This document shows positions 7,533-16,892 of a DNA stretch of 64,000 bases, one piece after another (positions within the stretch are counted from its first letter, which is position 1; every line of letters begins with the position of its first letter). A program made the position numbers and the translations under genes. This stretch comes from an uncultured Clostridia bacterium (GTDB lineage Bacteria; Bacillota; Clostridia; Christensenellales; Aristaeellaceae). Where the stretch lies: contig CAMOVR010000003.1 of the NCBI GenBank assembly GCA_946627565.1, positions 1-64,000 on the forward strand, read 5' to 3'. Below the pieces are notes generated by a model. The model searched no databases. It was not told where the DNA came from and saw only the letters and a list, made by a program, of their open reading frames with translations.

Positions 7533-9680
7533 TTATTCAGAAAGAAAACGCATCTCCAGGGGCTCAAGGTCCACGGTCTTTTCCCCTTCCGGTGTCCGTA
7601 CCCGGGTGGAAACCGCATGTTCCGCGTTGTTCATGACCACCAGGGTCCGGCTTGCCGGGAACCAGCCGCACTCCACATCCGTGCTTTCGCAGCATCCTGC
7701 CGCCGTGCCGTCCGTTCCTGTCAGGCAGGTCAGCAGCTCCAGCAGCATGCGGGCCGCCCCGGGACTGTAGACAAAACCGCCCAGGTAAACAGCCTTTCCC
7801 TTTCCGAAAGCATGCAGCGTCATCTTCGGCACCCCGTTTTCCGAAAGGAGCACCCGGGTCTCAGGGGCCGTCAGCCGGATGCCCCGGGTAACGGGCACAG
7901 CCTCCGGCACGATATGCACCGGAATGTCCGCATCCTCTTCAAATTCCCAGGCATTGTGGCATGCGTATTCGCCCCTGTCCAGGTCCACACCCAGCACATG
8001 GGCCATGGCCAGACGGGTATCCCCGCCTTCCGCCGCGGTAGGTTCGCCGGCGCCGATGAAGACGCCGCCCTCATGGACAAACTTTGTCACAGCTGTGACC
8101 AGTTCGGGCTTTCTCCACACGCTTCCGCCGCTCCAGGCGTCTCCCTCGCGGCCGGCATTGATCAGCACGTCAATTCCATCCAGGGCACCGTTTACGACAT
8201 CCTCAAAGCTCAGGAAGCGCACAGAGACGGGAAGACCGGAAAGCGCTTCATTCAGATGGATCAGGATATTCCCGTCCGTCTCATGGAAGTGTCCCGACAG
8301 CGTCCAGGAGCGCAGGCTTCCCCAGCTGTGCAGCACGCCCACGGTCACGGGCAGTTCTGCAGGCGCGCCTTCCTCGTGCAGGTTCCAGAGTTTCCGGAAG
8401 CTGACCGCCATCTCCTCAATGGCATCGTTGAAGGCATCCTGTCCGATGGTCAGGTGCAGGTAGCCGCCAAGACCGATGCGGTCCACCCTCTGGCGCACCA
8501 GGGCACGCCGCACATGCAGCCAGTAGTCCATGGCGTCCTTTTCCGGGTGACCGCCCTCTGAGAAGGTGGGAAGTCCCCCCAGGCCCACGGGGAACAGATA
8601 GGGATGGAAACGGATTTCATGCACCGGCACATCCACCCCGGCACAGAGCCTGCACTCAAAGCCTGAGAACACGCACTTGATCAGGCCGTCAAAGCCCACC
8701 TTGGAAAAGCAGGGGCCATAGGGCTCCATGCCCACCCAGCTGTCATCATAGAAGACATAGGCCTGCTTGCCGTAGCTGTGGATGATGTCCACCAGCACCT
8801 TGGCCTTTTCCGCCACAAAATGCTGGATCATATCCATATATTTGCGCTTGTTTTCCGTGGGCACCCTGTGGGTGGCCTGCAGCCAGCCCTTATGGATGAA
8901 ATCCTCCGCCGTCAGGGCATAGCCGTAGGTCTCCTCAAAGGCCTTCAGGGCTGCGGGACTGACGGTGAAATCATAGCTGGCCCAGTCCACAAAGCGGGTG
9001 CGCCGGCGGGCGTCGGAGCCGAAAATCCACACGAAATTGTAGAACAGGGACGTGAGCCGGACCACATTGGTATCCGGATTGTCCTCACACCACTTCTTCA
9101 GCCAGTCCTGCAGATATGCCCAGGCCAGGGGATGTCTCGGATCCAGCTGCCTGAGGTGCTCCGTGGTCCAGTGGTTGGTGGTGTGGTTGTACATGTTGAT
9201 CTCTTCCCAGATCCGCCAGCAGAGCACGGAAGCGGTGTAGCGGTGATAAGGCTGCGCATTTGTAACCCTTATCACCCCGTCCCGGTACGTCCAGTTATCT
9301 TTCTCAACCAGGCAGTCCTGCGTCCGGTCCCAGACCTGCCAGCAGGCCAGTCCCTCCGGAGAATCGTTCAGTTCAAACTGCTCGGTAAAATACCCGTCCA
9401 GCGGCCGGATCTCCAGAGTGTCGGAAAGTGCCGTCACCGGATCCGAAGACAGGAATGTCTGCTGCTGGCACTCCGGGTGCGCCTCTGCAAACGCGTTGTG
9501 TTCACGGATAATGCAGATGGTGGAATAGATTCTGTACCCGGCTTCCACAATCTCCGGGGACAGCTTTGTGCCGTCGCTGTCCCTGATCACGTCTGCACCC
9601 CATTTGCGGGCCATCTCCAGGGTCAGCTGCTCATAGCCCGCTTCCCCGGGCAGCGTAAACCCGCCCTGATGTTCTTTCAT
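7533..9680 (-). CDS. GH112 galactoside phosphorylase; galactosyl-rhamnose phosphorylase candidate
   Basis: This 715-residue protein matches the GH112 family. Family-like segments are the N-terminal FTLPGEAGYEQLTLEMARKWGADVIRDSDGT and the IYSTICIIREHNAFA block. Family members phosphorolyse beta-D-galactosides: galacto-N-biose, lacto-N-biose, or beta-1,4-galactosyl-L-rhamnose. The length is typical and there is no signal peptide, so it is cytoplasmic. It is the last gene of an ABC-transporter operon in a locus with CE12, GH105 and GH28 pectin enzymes. Galactosyl-rhamnose, the branch point of rhamnogalacturonan I, is therefore the best substrate guess (inference). GGAGGG precedes the ATG. Host glycan disaccharides remain possible. 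Confidence 0.88.
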   Translation of the reverse strand: MKEHQGGFTLPGEAGYEQLTLEMARKWGADVIRDSDGTKLSPEIVEAGYRIYSTICIIREHNAFAEAHPECQQQTFLSSDPVTALSDTLEIRPLDGYFTEQFELNDSPEGLACWQVWDRTQDCLVEKDNWTYRDGVIRVTNAQPYHRYTASVLCWRIWEEINMYNHTTNHWTTEHLRQLDPRHPLAWAYLQDWLKKWCEDNPDTNVVRLTSLFYNFVWIFGSDARRRTRFVDWASYDFTVSPAALKAFEETYGYALTAEDFIHKGWLQATHRVPTENKRKYMDMIQHFVAEKAKVLVDIIHSYGKQAYVFYDDSWVGMEPYGPCFSKVGFDGLIKCVFSGFECRLCAGVDVPVHEIRFHPYLFPVGLGGLPTFSEGGHPEKDAMDYWLHVRRALVRQRVDRIGLGGYLHLTIGQDAFNDAIEEMAVSFRKLWNLHEEGAPAELPVTVGVLHSWGSLRSWTLSGHFHETDGNILIHLNEALSGLPVSVRFLSFEDVVNGALDGIDVLINAGREGDAWSGGSVWRKPELVTAVTKFVHEGGVFIGAGEPTAAEGGDTRLAMAHVLGVDLDRGEYACHNAWEFEEDADIPVHIVPEAVPVTRGIRLTAPETRVLLSENGVPKMTLHAFGKGKAVYLGGFVYSPGAARMLLELLTCLTGTDGTAAGCCESTDVECGWFPASRTLVVMNNAEHAVSTRVRTPEGEKTVDLEPLEMRFLSE

Positions 9681-9733
9681 TCCTGTTTCCCTCCTACATC
9701 TTGTTCCTTATGCGCCTGTTTCCTTTGATCTTC

Positions 9734-11413
9734 TCAGCTTTCTGTATTCTTCCCGGAATCCCCGCCTGCGCGGTCCCGGAAAATTTCCTTCACAGTCCCG
9801 TAGGCCAGCTTCGGTCTTCTGTACGTGTCCACCACGCCCTTATTGTTCATGGTCCCGGGACGCACCTTGAACCAGCTCTCGTCCACCTTCACATCCGCCA
9901 GCTGCCAGACATACAGGCCGCTGACCCTGGGATTGGAAAAGACTGCCTCCAGCTGCTGACGGAGGATCTCCGCCTGCCGCTCCTCGCTCCACTTTGCCCT
10001 GCGGAAACCGTCGTGGAAGCCATAGATGCCGCCCGCGCCGATTTCTGAAACCAGAACCGACTTTCCCGCCGCACCGTGCGCATCGCTCCATGTCAGCAGC
10101 TCATCCAGCATATCAGACGGCGGTGTGTTCTCGTACCAGAGGGGATAGATGTTCCAGGAAACAATGTCCGCCAGGTCCAGGCACACGTCCTTCATGAGCC
10201 TGCAGGTGGCGTATGTGACAGGTCTTCCCGGATCCAGTTCCCTGAGCTGTCTGAGGTTTCTGGCATACAGCTCCCGTCCGAACTCCGTCTCGCTCTCGCA
10301 TTCATTGAGAACGCCCCAGACATAGATGCAGGGATGGTTTATGTGCTGGGTGATCATTTCCTCATTGCATGCGCTGATCTGCCGGCTGAAAACGTCAGAC
10401 CTGAGAATCTCGCCGGACAGAGCCCGGGCATGGTGCTCCTCCCATACCAGGATTCCCAGCTCATCGCACAGGTCCAGAAACCTGGGATCATTGGGATAGT
10501 GGCATGTGCGGATGCTGTTGCCGCCCATGTCAAGCAGCAGGTACAGATCCTGCATCATGGACCCGGGGGTGACGGCGCAGCCATAGTTCCCGTCATCCTC
10601 ATGCCGGTTGAAGCCCCGGATCTCAACGGGACGGCGGTTGATCAGGATGCGCTCATCCTTAACTTCCACCGTTCTGAAGCCCACCCGGTCCAGCAGATCA
10701 TCCAGCACGGTCTCCCCGGATGAAAGCCGGGCTTTCAGGGTATACAGCCTGGGTTTCAGCACGTCCCATTCTTCCGCCCTGACCGGCCCCAGCTCCAGAC
10801 TGACTTCTTCCGTCTCCCCTGCCCTGACTGACAGTTCACGGGAGGCACACGCTCCTGCCACGGACACGTTGAGGGTGATACCGTCCAGATCCGCAAGACT
10901 TCTGACCCATACACGGACCTGCGCCTTGTATCCTTCCTCCGCATGCAGAGCACAGAAGGACATGCGGCTGATCCAGCATCCGGGCAGCAGATGCATTTCC
11001 ACACCTCTGCTGATCCCGCCGTAGGTCATGTAATCATTGGGCACATGCAGGGCAGAGTCCGGACCGAAACGGTTGTCCACCTTCACCTTCAGGGTATGGG
11101 TTCCGTTTTTTACAGCGGGCAGGAGCACGTCAAAACCCGTAAACGCATTGTAATGGCTGCCCACATGCACCCCGTCCCAGAACACATCCGCCGTGTGGCT
11201 CACGCCTCCAAAGCGAAGCAGCACCGGACAGTCCCGGGGCACCTCCACCTGTCTTTCAAAGACTGCCTGTCCCTGAAAGCCGTTCCATGCCGGTATGGTA
11301 TCCCAGACTCCCGGCACCATGGCCGGGCCTGTGCCCCTCTCCCCCGTCAGCTGCCATATCCCGTTAAGGGATATGACAGGGCGGACCTCATGTTCGTCAA
11401 ACATCCGCAGCAT
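9734..11413 (-). CDS. GH2 glycoside hydrolase (beta-galactosidase/beta-glucuronidase type)
   Basis: This 559-residue GH2 enzyme has an N-terminal jelly-roll domain, an Ig-like middle domain and a TIM barrel. The acid/base glutamate is in GVLNECESE near residue 368 and the nucleophile in SEIGAGG near residue 457. The order of domains and the length resemble beta-glucuronidase-sized GH2 members, but the sugar is not certain. The ORF track starts 19 codons earlier, but that extension reads through a 14-bp inverted repeat. GGGAGG lies 7 bases ahead of the ATG at 11413, which is the likely start. No signal peptide is visible. It lies between the binding-protein gene and GH112 in one operon, suggesting it trims imported oligosaccharides. 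Confidence 0.87.
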   Translation of the reverse strand: MLRMFDEHEVRPVISLNGIWQLTGERGTGPAMVPGVWDTIPAWNGFQGQAVFERQVEVPRDCPVLLRFGGVSHTADVFWDGVHVGSHYNAFTGFDVLLPAVKNGTHTLKVKVDNRFGPDSALHVPNDYMTYGGISRGVEMHLLPGCWISRMSFCALHAEEGYKAQVRVWVRSLADLDGITLNVSVAGACASRELSVRAGETEEVSLELGPVRAEEWDVLKPRLYTLKARLSSGETVLDDLLDRVGFRTVEVKDERILINRRPVEIRGFNRHEDDGNYGCAVTPGSMMQDLYLLLDMGGNSIRTCHYPNDPRFLDLCDELGILVWEEHHARALSGEILRSDVFSRQISACNEEMITQHINHPCIYVWGVLNECESETEFGRELYARNLRQLRELDPGRPVTYATCRLMKDVCLDLADIVSWNIYPLWYENTPPSDMLDELLTWSDAHGAAGKSVLVSEIGAGGIYGFHDGFRRAKWSEERQAEILRQQLEAVFSNPRVSGLYVWQLADVKVDESWFKVRPGTMNNKGVVDTYRRPKLAYGTVKEIFRDRAGGDSGKNTES

Positions 11414-11430
11414 ATTGTGCCTCCCGATAC

Positions 11431-11465
11431 AGACGGGGCCGGAGACCAAAGCTCCGGCCCCGTCT
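11431..11465 (-). terminator. Intercistronic stem-loop after the binding-protein gene
   Basis: Perfect 14-base G/C-rich arms (AGACGGGGCCGGAG and its complement) surround a 7-base loop. On the leftward transcript no T-run follows, so it is more likely a partial attenuator or a 3'-end stabiliser of the abundant binding-protein mRNA than a full terminator. Confidence 0.75.
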
Positions 11466-11503
11466 GACATAGGGTTTTCTGTTTTTTATGATTTACTTGT
11501 GAT

Positions 11504-13141
11504 TTACTTGGAAAGATCGACTTCTTCAGCCGTTACGTTCAGCAGGTGGGTGCTGAAGCCGGCTTCATACTGCTCAGCGCGCTCGTCGATGATCTCCTGC
11601 CAGCCGGCATCCAGGTATTCCTGGGCATACTGTTCATAGAGGGCATCGAATTCTTCAGGTGCGCACATGGTCAGCTTGTCGCGGTATTCCTTGTACTTGT
11701 TGACCAGTGTGGTCTGATATTCAGCCTCAGCTTCCATGGCCACGGAGAACTTGGCATTGTCAATGGCCCAGCCGGCATCCCGGACAGCCTCTTTGTCATG
11801 ATACCAGGCAATGATGTCCTCGGTGAAATCCTGGGGCAGGTCATGGGGCAGGTTGTTGCTGATGATGTCTTCGATGGTACCGGCCTGACGGGCTTCCACG
11901 GTGATGCACCAGTAGTCCTTATTGTTGTTGTAGCCCATCTTGTAATCGCCGTTGTAATCGCTGACGGACACCGGCAGACCCTTGTCGTCATACTTGAAGG
12001 TTTCGCCCTCAACGCCCCACTGGAAGGTGAAGAGGTTTTCGTCCTGGGTCAGCCATTCCATGTACATCCAGGCAGCCTTGATCTGCTCGGGGGTAGCAAA
12101 GTTGGAGAAGCCCACCATCATGCCGAAGGGGTTATCGGTGCGGTAGCCGGGATTGGAGCCAGCCTGTTCGTCAACCTTGGTGTTGACAGGAGCGATGGCC
12201 AGCTTGGCATCGGGATTGGCCTCATAGAAGGCGGTGAGCCAGTCCATGTTGGCGGAGATATAGCTGCCATAGCTGTAGGACTTGCCGTTGATGAAGTTGG
12301 TCTTCTCATCTTCGGTGTTGGTCAGATAATACTCGGGGTTGGTCAGGCCTGCGTTGAACTTGTAGTTTTCGTTCTTCAGCAGCTTGTAGTTGGGTTCCCA
12401 GCCCAGAGCGGGGGTGTTGTAGTCGCCGTACATGGCCCACTCTTTTTCATCCAGCGGCCAGGTACGCCATGCATAGTTCTGATCGGAGCCAACACCGGTA
12501 ACCATGACGCCGCCGGCGGGATACTCGCAGATACCTGCTTCCTTGATCTTCAGCATGGCCTCGTTGTATTCGGTGGTGGTCACGGGCACATGGTCATAGC
12601 CAATCTGCTCCAGCCAGTCCATACGGACAAAGGTCTGGAAGGTGTAGGTGGTGTCATAGTAGGGACGCAGGGCAGCTGCAAAATAGGTTTCGCCGTTGAT
12701 CTGCGTGTAGGTCAGCTGGTTGTTTTCCACCATGCGGTTGTAATAGGTGGGGGCAACCTTGGCAAATTCTGCCATATCGAAGGTGGCCAGATATCCGTCA
12801 GCGGCCCACTGGGTGACCTTGGGATAGTCATATTCCATCAGGATGGTGGGCAGGTCTTCACCGGCGGCCAGCATGGAATACTTTTCCATAACCGAGGTAC
12901 GGGGGATGGCCACATACTTCACGGTGATGTTGTACTTGTTGCCGAAATTCTCCTGGATCCAGTCGGTCCAGTAGTTGCTCTCCACGTTGGGCACACCAGC
13001 CTGGCCTCTGTCATAGACAGGAACCGTGATGGTGACGTTCTCCGCAAAGGGCTCCCAGTCAGCCATGCCGTCGGCCATGGCAGCAGGTACCAGGGAAAGC
13101 AGCAGGGCAGCTGCCAGTACCAGAGAAAGCATCTTCTTCAT
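11504..13141 (-). CDS. Extracellular sugar-binding protein of an ABC importer
   Basis: This 545-residue family-1-type solute-binding protein resembles the large LplA/YtcQ oligosaccharide-binding proteins that partner LplB/YtcP-type permeases. The start is the ATG at 13141 (MKKMLSLVLAAALLL), after AAAGGAGG. The upstream codons in the track are not needed. The signal peptide probably ends at AMA/DG. There is no lipobox cysteine, which is unusual for a Gram-positive binding protein. Mature blocks include many aromatic residues, as expected for carbohydrate binding. It is downstream of the two permease genes, and no ATPase gene lies nearby, so a shared MsmX-type ATPase elsewhere is expected (inference). 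The ligand is probably a pectin oligosaccharide. Confidence 0.88.
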   Translation of the reverse strand: MKKMLSLVLAAALLLSLVPAAMADGMADWEPFAENVTITVPVYDRGQAGVPNVESNYWTDWIQENFGNKYNITVKYVAIPRTSVMEKYSMLAAGEDLPTILMEYDYPKVTQWAADGYLATFDMAEFAKVAPTYYNRMVENNQLTYTQINGETYFAAALRPYYDTTYTFQTFVRMDWLEQIGYDHVPVTTTEYNEAMLKIKEAGICEYPAGGVMVTGVGSDQNYAWRTWPLDEKEWAMYGDYNTPALGWEPNYKLLKNENYKFNAGLTNPEYYLTNTEDEKTNFINGKSYSYGSYISANMDWLTAFYEANPDAKLAIAPVNTKVDEQAGSNPGYRTDNPFGMMVGFSNFATPEQIKAAWMYMEWLTQDENLFTFQWGVEGETFKYDDKGLPVSVSDYNGDYKMGYNNNKDYWCITVEARQAGTIEDIISNNLPHDLPQDFTEDIIAWYHDKEAVRDAGWAIDNAKFSVAMEAEAEYQTTLVNKYKEYRDKLTMCAPEEFDALYEQYAQEYLDAGWQEIIDERAEQYEAGFSTHLLNVTAEEVDLSK

Positions 13142-13199
13142 AGTGTGTTTTTCCTCCTTTATTTTTCTAAGGGGCTTTTGCCCCAAAGTTTCTTTTGGA

Positions 13200-14117
13200 T
13201 TATCCCTTCACGGCGCCCACCATGACGCCCTTGACGAAGTACTTCTGCAGGAAGGGATAGATGCAGATGATGGGGAGCGTGGCAAACATGATGCAGGAAG
13301 CCTGGAGAACTTCCGGCGTACTGGTTACCTCAACGGCCTCGGACAGCGTGGCCGTCTGGGCCTCCGTGGCGGATGCCACCAGCTGGTAGAGCTTGTACTG
13401 AATCATTTTGAGGCCTTCCCGGGTGACATAGTACTTGTTGTCCGCATATGCGTTCCAGCGGCCAACGGCATAGAACAGGGAAAGGGTCGCAATGATGGGC
13501 AGCGACAGGGGCAGTACGATGAGGAAAAGAATCTGGAAATTGTTCGCCCCGTCCAGGAAGGCAGCCTCCTCCAGGCTGTCGGGAATGCTGGACTGGAAGT
13601 AGTTTTTCATGATCAGCATGTTGTAGGAGGAGTAAATCAGCGGGAGAATCAGGACCCACATGGTATTGAGCAGATTCAGGTTCTTATAGAGCAGGTAGCT
13701 GGGAATAAGACCCGCGCTGAAATACATGGGGATCATGAGGATCACCGTCAGCACCGCGCGCCCCTTGAGGCGTTTCCTTGAAAGCGGATATGCCGCGCAG
13801 GTACAGGTGATCATGCCCAGCACCGTAAAGATGGCCACAACTTCCACACTGTAAAGGAAGGAATGCACCAGGGATCCGTCCTTGAATATGGTGGCATAGG
13901 CTTCCAGGTTTATGCCCTTGGGCCAGAGCACGACGCTGCGCTGCATCACGGCCGTGTTGCTGGACAGCGACTTGGCCAGAAGATGCACAAAGGGGAGAAT
14001 ACAGGTCAGGCAGAGGATCACCAGGATGAGAATGATCAGACAATCCCCGATGGAAAACTTCCGGATCGCATGGGACCCGTCATTGATGGTATCAAATTCC
14101 CTTTCCTTTTTTGCCAT
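13200..14117 (-). CDS. Carbohydrate ABC transporter permease, MalG/YtcP type
   Basis: This 305-residue inner permease has six predicted membrane segments. It carries the cytoplasmic EAA loop (EEAAFLDGANNFQI near residue 190) that docks the ATPase. It belongs to the LplC/YtcP group used for complex sugars. The ATG at 14117 follows AAGGAGGT at a spacing of 7. The track's start, GTG at 14126, overlaps that ribosome site and is less likely. It sits 13 bases after the first permease stop and 58 bases before the binding-protein start. The three form one importer with the two downstream glycosidases. Confidence 0.92.
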   Translation of the reverse strand: MAKKEREFDTINDGSHAIRKFSIGDCLIILILVILCLTCILPFVHLLAKSLSSNTAVMQRSVVLWPKGINLEAYATIFKDGSLVHSFLYSVEVVAIFTVLGMITCTCAAYPLSRKRLKGRAVLTVILMIPMYFSAGLIPSYLLYKNLNLLNTMWVLILPLIYSSYNMLIMKNYFQSSIPDSLEEAAFLDGANNFQILFLIVLPLSLPIIATLSLFYAVGRWNAYADNKYYVTREGLKMIQYKLYQLVASATEAQTATLSEAVEVTSTPEVLQASCIMFATLPIICIYPFLQKYFVKGVMVGAVKG

Positions 14118-14130
14118 GGTCAGCACCTCC

Positions 14131-15081
14131 TTACATCAGGCCGTCTTCGCCAAGGGCCTTGGCAAAGCGGTCACTGATCAGCACCAGCATGAGGCCCACC
14201 ATGGACTGGAACAGACCCACGGCGGTGGCCATGCTGAACTTGGAATTCGCCAGACCTTTTTCGTAGATGTAGATGGCCAGCTGGTACTGGTAATCCCGCA
14301 CCTGTGTGTTGGCAAACACGTCCAGACGTTCATAGTTGCTGCCCATGATCTTGCCCAGGTTCATGATGAGCAGCACCACGATGGTGGAACGGATGCCGGG
14401 CAGTGTGATGTGCCAGATGCGCTGCATGCGGCTGGCGCCGTCAATCATGGCCGCCTCATACAGTTCGCCGGAAATGCCGGTGATGGCCGCCAGGTAGATG
14501 ATGGTGCCCCAGCCCATGCCCTGCCATACGCCCACGAGCAGGTAGGTGACCGCCCAGTGGTTCTTTTCCGTCAGGAAGGGTATGCCTTCCGATATCCATC
14601 CCCATTTCATGAGAAGGACGTTGACAATGCCGCTGGAGGGCTTGAAAAGCTGATAGGCCACGGAGCCCACGATAACCCAGGACAGGAAGTGGGGCAGATA
14701 CAGAATGGTCTGCGTCACTTTTTTAAACCTGGGAAACCGCAGCTCATTGAGCATCAGGGCCAGGATGATGGGCATGGGAAAGCTCACCACCAGGTCCAGC
14801 AGGTTAAAGATCAGGGAGTTTTTCAGGGCCCGGAGGAAGTCCTTGTCCCTGAACACCTTTTCAAAGGTTGCCCAGCCCACCCATTTGCTGCCGGCATATC
14901 CTTTTGCGGGTTTGTAATCCATGAAAACCATGCGCAGACCCGGATAGGCGGCATAGTTGAAAATGACCACCAGTGCCACGGGAATTAAAAGCATCAGATA
15001 CAGGTGCCAGTCCCGCTGAAACGCTTTTTTCCACGTCGTATGCTCACGCAAAGACGGTGCCTTCGTCTTGTTGGATCGCAA
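14131..15081 (-). CDS. Carbohydrate ABC transporter permease, LplB type
   Basis: This permease of about 316 residues has six membrane spans and the EAA loop YEAAMIDGASRMQRI. It is the partner of the YtcP-type permease downstream and the first gene of the five-gene operon. The start is uncertain. TTG at 15081 lies 7 bases after AAAGGGGG and GTG at 15084 lies 4 bases after it, while the track's ATG at 15114 lies upstream of that ribosome site. I prefer 15081. The N-terminus is basic and hydrophilic before the first span, as in LplB proteins. Confidence 0.9.
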   Translation of the reverse strand: MRSNKTKAPSLREHTTWKKAFQRDWHLYLMLLIPVALVVIFNYAAYPGLRMVFMDYKPAKGYAGSKWVGWATFEKVFRDKDFLRALKNSLIFNLLDLVVSFPMPIILALMLNELRFPRFKKVTQTILYLPHFLSWVIVGSVAYQLFKPSSGIVNVLLMKWGWISEGIPFLTEKNHWAVTYLLVGVWQGMGWGTIIYLAAITGISGELYEAAMIDGASRMQRIWHITLPGIRSTIVVLLIMNLGKIMGSNYERLDVFANTQVRDYQYQLAIYIYEKGLANSKFSMATAVGLFQSMVGLMLVLISDRFAKALGEDGLM

Positions 15082-15147
15082 CACTCTTCCCCCTTTATAT
15101 GTTCCGGCCCGCACTCAGGCCTTTTTGAGCTTTATCTGTCAATGCCT

Positions 15148-15176
15148 ATTATATGAGCACTTTTTCTCCCCTGCAA
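15148..15176 (-). promoter_or_regulatory. Promoter of the sugar-ABC/GH2/GH112 operon
   Basis: On the minus strand TTGCAG is followed after exactly 17 bases by a perfect TATAAT. The position is about 65 bases upstream of the first permease start, in the gap shared with the divergent GH28 gene. Confidence 0.65.
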
Positions 15177-15240
15177 GTGCATTCATGCTTAAATACTTAT
15201 CAGATTCAACCAATTTCGACATGTGCACGGGGATCTTTTC

Positions 15241-15269
15241 TTGTCAGGCATCCCCTGCCATGCTATACT
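15241..15269 (+). promoter_or_regulatory. Promoter of the GH28 gene
   Basis: TTGTCA and TATACT are 17 bases apart and the -10 has an upstream TGC (extended -10). It lies about 80 bases ahead of the GH28 start. It and the leftward operon promoter are about 65 bases apart, back to back. Confidence 0.65.
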
Positions 15270-15350
15270 CCAGGCCATCCGCACAGCATGTCCCGCACTG
15301 CAGGACACACAGATACCATCCATCCGATTCAGCCAAAAGGAGTATTGCAT

Positions 15351-16835
15351 ATGACCATCTCTTCAGCCGCCACCGCCACTTCCCTGACCATCTGGTGGGA
15401 GCAGCCCGATTCTTCCCCTGCAGGGGCCGTCTATTCCGTCATCCTTGACACCGGGGAACACATGGAGGGCCTGCGCCACACCCACTGTACGATTAAGGGA
15501 CTTGAACCCGGAAGCACCCATACAGCCGCCGTGTACATGAACGGGGAAAAAACAGGCACCCTCTCATCTTCCCTTCCCTTTGCGAGAAAGAGGCTCAATG
15601 TCATGGATTTTGGCGCCGTCCCGGACGGGGTGACCCTGAATACGCAGGCCCTGCAGAAGGCCATAGACGCCTGCGGCGGGGATGAGGAAGTGTACTTCCC
15701 TCAGGGAACCTATCTCACAGGCGCCCTGAGACTGCACAGCGATATGGCCCTGTACCTGGAAAAAGATGCCGTGCTGCAGGGAACCGACCGGCCGGAAGAC
15801 TATCTGCCCAAGATTCCAAGCCGTTTTGAAGGCATTGAACGGATGTGCTATCAGAGCCTGCTGAACCTGGGCCAGATGCACCACGACCAGGGGCCCAATG
15901 CCGGCAACGTCCTGATATACGGGGAAGGCTGCATATCCGGCGGCGGCCAGAGCCTGGCGCTGAACATCATGGATGCGGAGCGCAGGGAAATGGAGGGTCT
16001 GACCCCTGACCCGGAATGTGAGAATGAAAACACGCAGCCGGGCCGTGCCCGGGGCCGGCTGATCAATCTCAGCAACTGCGAAAACGTGCGCATCTCCGGC
16101 CTTACCCTGCAAAACGGTGCCAGCTGGAACGTACACATGCTCTATTCCCGGGACATCGTCACCGACCACTGTGTCTTCCGCTCCGAAAACGTGTGGAACG
16201 GCGACGGCTGGGACCCCGACTCCAGTGAAAACTGCACCCTGTTTGCCTGTCAGTTCCATACCGGGGACGATTCGGTGGCCATCAAGAGCGGGAAAAACCC
16301 GGAGGGCTGCCGGATCGCCCGGCCCACCCGCTTCATCCGCATCTTTGACTGCAAAAGTTTCTATGGCCTTGGCGTGGCCATCGGCAGTGAGATGAGCGGC
16401 GGCGTGGAGGATGTCCGCATCTGGGACTGCGATCTGGAGCATTCCCTGTACGGTGTGCAGATCAAGGGTACCAGGAAACGGGGCGGCTATGTCCGGAACG
16501 TTTCTGTCCGGGACTGTGTCCTGTCACGCTTCCTGGCCTGCGCCGTCCTCTATAACGACGACGGGGAAGGCTCCCCCACGCCCCCGGTTTTCTCCGGTTT
16601 TGCCTGCGAGCGGGTGCATTTCACCGGGTGGGCCCGGAACTACTGGGAAAAGGAAGAGCATATGATGCCCGGGATCGATCTGTCCGGTTTTGATACGGAT
16701 GGTTATGAGGCCAGCGATATCGCCTTCCGCGCCTGTACCCTGGGGGACGGCGCCGGCATCGCCATGAGCCGGTGCAGGCATATCACCCTGGAAATTGTGG
16801 AGACAAAGCCCACCGGACATGAGCAGCATTCGTAA
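15351..16835 (+). CDS. GH28 pectinase (polygalacturonase/rhamnogalacturonase superfamily)
   Basis: This 494-residue protein has an N-terminal fibronectin-III-like region (about residues 1-80) and then a GH28 right-handed beta-helix. The family blocks are NGDGWDPDSS (about 283), GDDSVAIKSG (about 305) and QIKGT (about 370). These carry the catalytic aspartates and the substrate-binding lysine. The usual GHG histidine block reads GLG near residue 339, which points away from a classical endo-polygalacturonase. The start is the ATG at 15351, 8 bases after AAAAGGAG; the track's extra codons upstream cover the promoter. There is no signal peptide, so it is probably an exo-acting enzyme on imported pectin fragments. 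It is divergent from the importer operon. Confidence 0.9.
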   Translation: MTISSAATATSLTIWWEQPDSSPAGAVYSVILDTGEHMEGLRHTHCTIKGLEPGSTHTAAVYMNGEKTGTLSSSLPFARKRLNVMDFGAVPDGVTLNTQALQKAIDACGGDEEVYFPQGTYLTGALRLHSDMALYLEKDAVLQGTDRPEDYLPKIPSRFEGIERMCYQSLLNLGQMHHDQGPNAGNVLIYGEGCISGGGQSLALNIMDAERREMEGLTPDPECENENTQPGRARGRLINLSNCENVRISGLTLQNGASWNVHMLYSRDIVTDHCVFRSENVWNGDGWDPDSSENCTLFACQFHTGDDSVAIKSGKNPEGCRIARPTRFIRIFDCKSFYGLGVAIGSEMSGGVEDVRIWDCDLEHSLYGVQIKGTRKRGGYVRNVSVRDCVLSRFLACAVLYNDDGEGSPTPPVFSGFACERVHFTGWARNYWEKEEHMMPGIDLSGFDTDGYEASDIAFRACTLGDGAGIAMSRCRHITLEIVETKPTGHEQHS

Positions 16836-16840
16836 CGGCA

Positions 16841-16874
16841 ACAGAAAAAAGGCGGCCAAGCCGCCTTTTTCTGT
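16841..16874. terminator. Bidirectional terminator between GH28 and lon
   Basis: ACAGAAAAAAGGCGGC and its near-perfect complement flank a 3-base loop, giving A-run and T-run sides on both strands. Both converging genes end beside it. Confidence 0.87.
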
Positions 16875-16892
16875 TTATCTGTATTCTGTCTC

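Noticed and set aside
11414-11470. N-terminal extension of the GH2 ORF
   Set aside because: It is translated from an intercistronic inverted repeat and lies upstream of the ribosome site.
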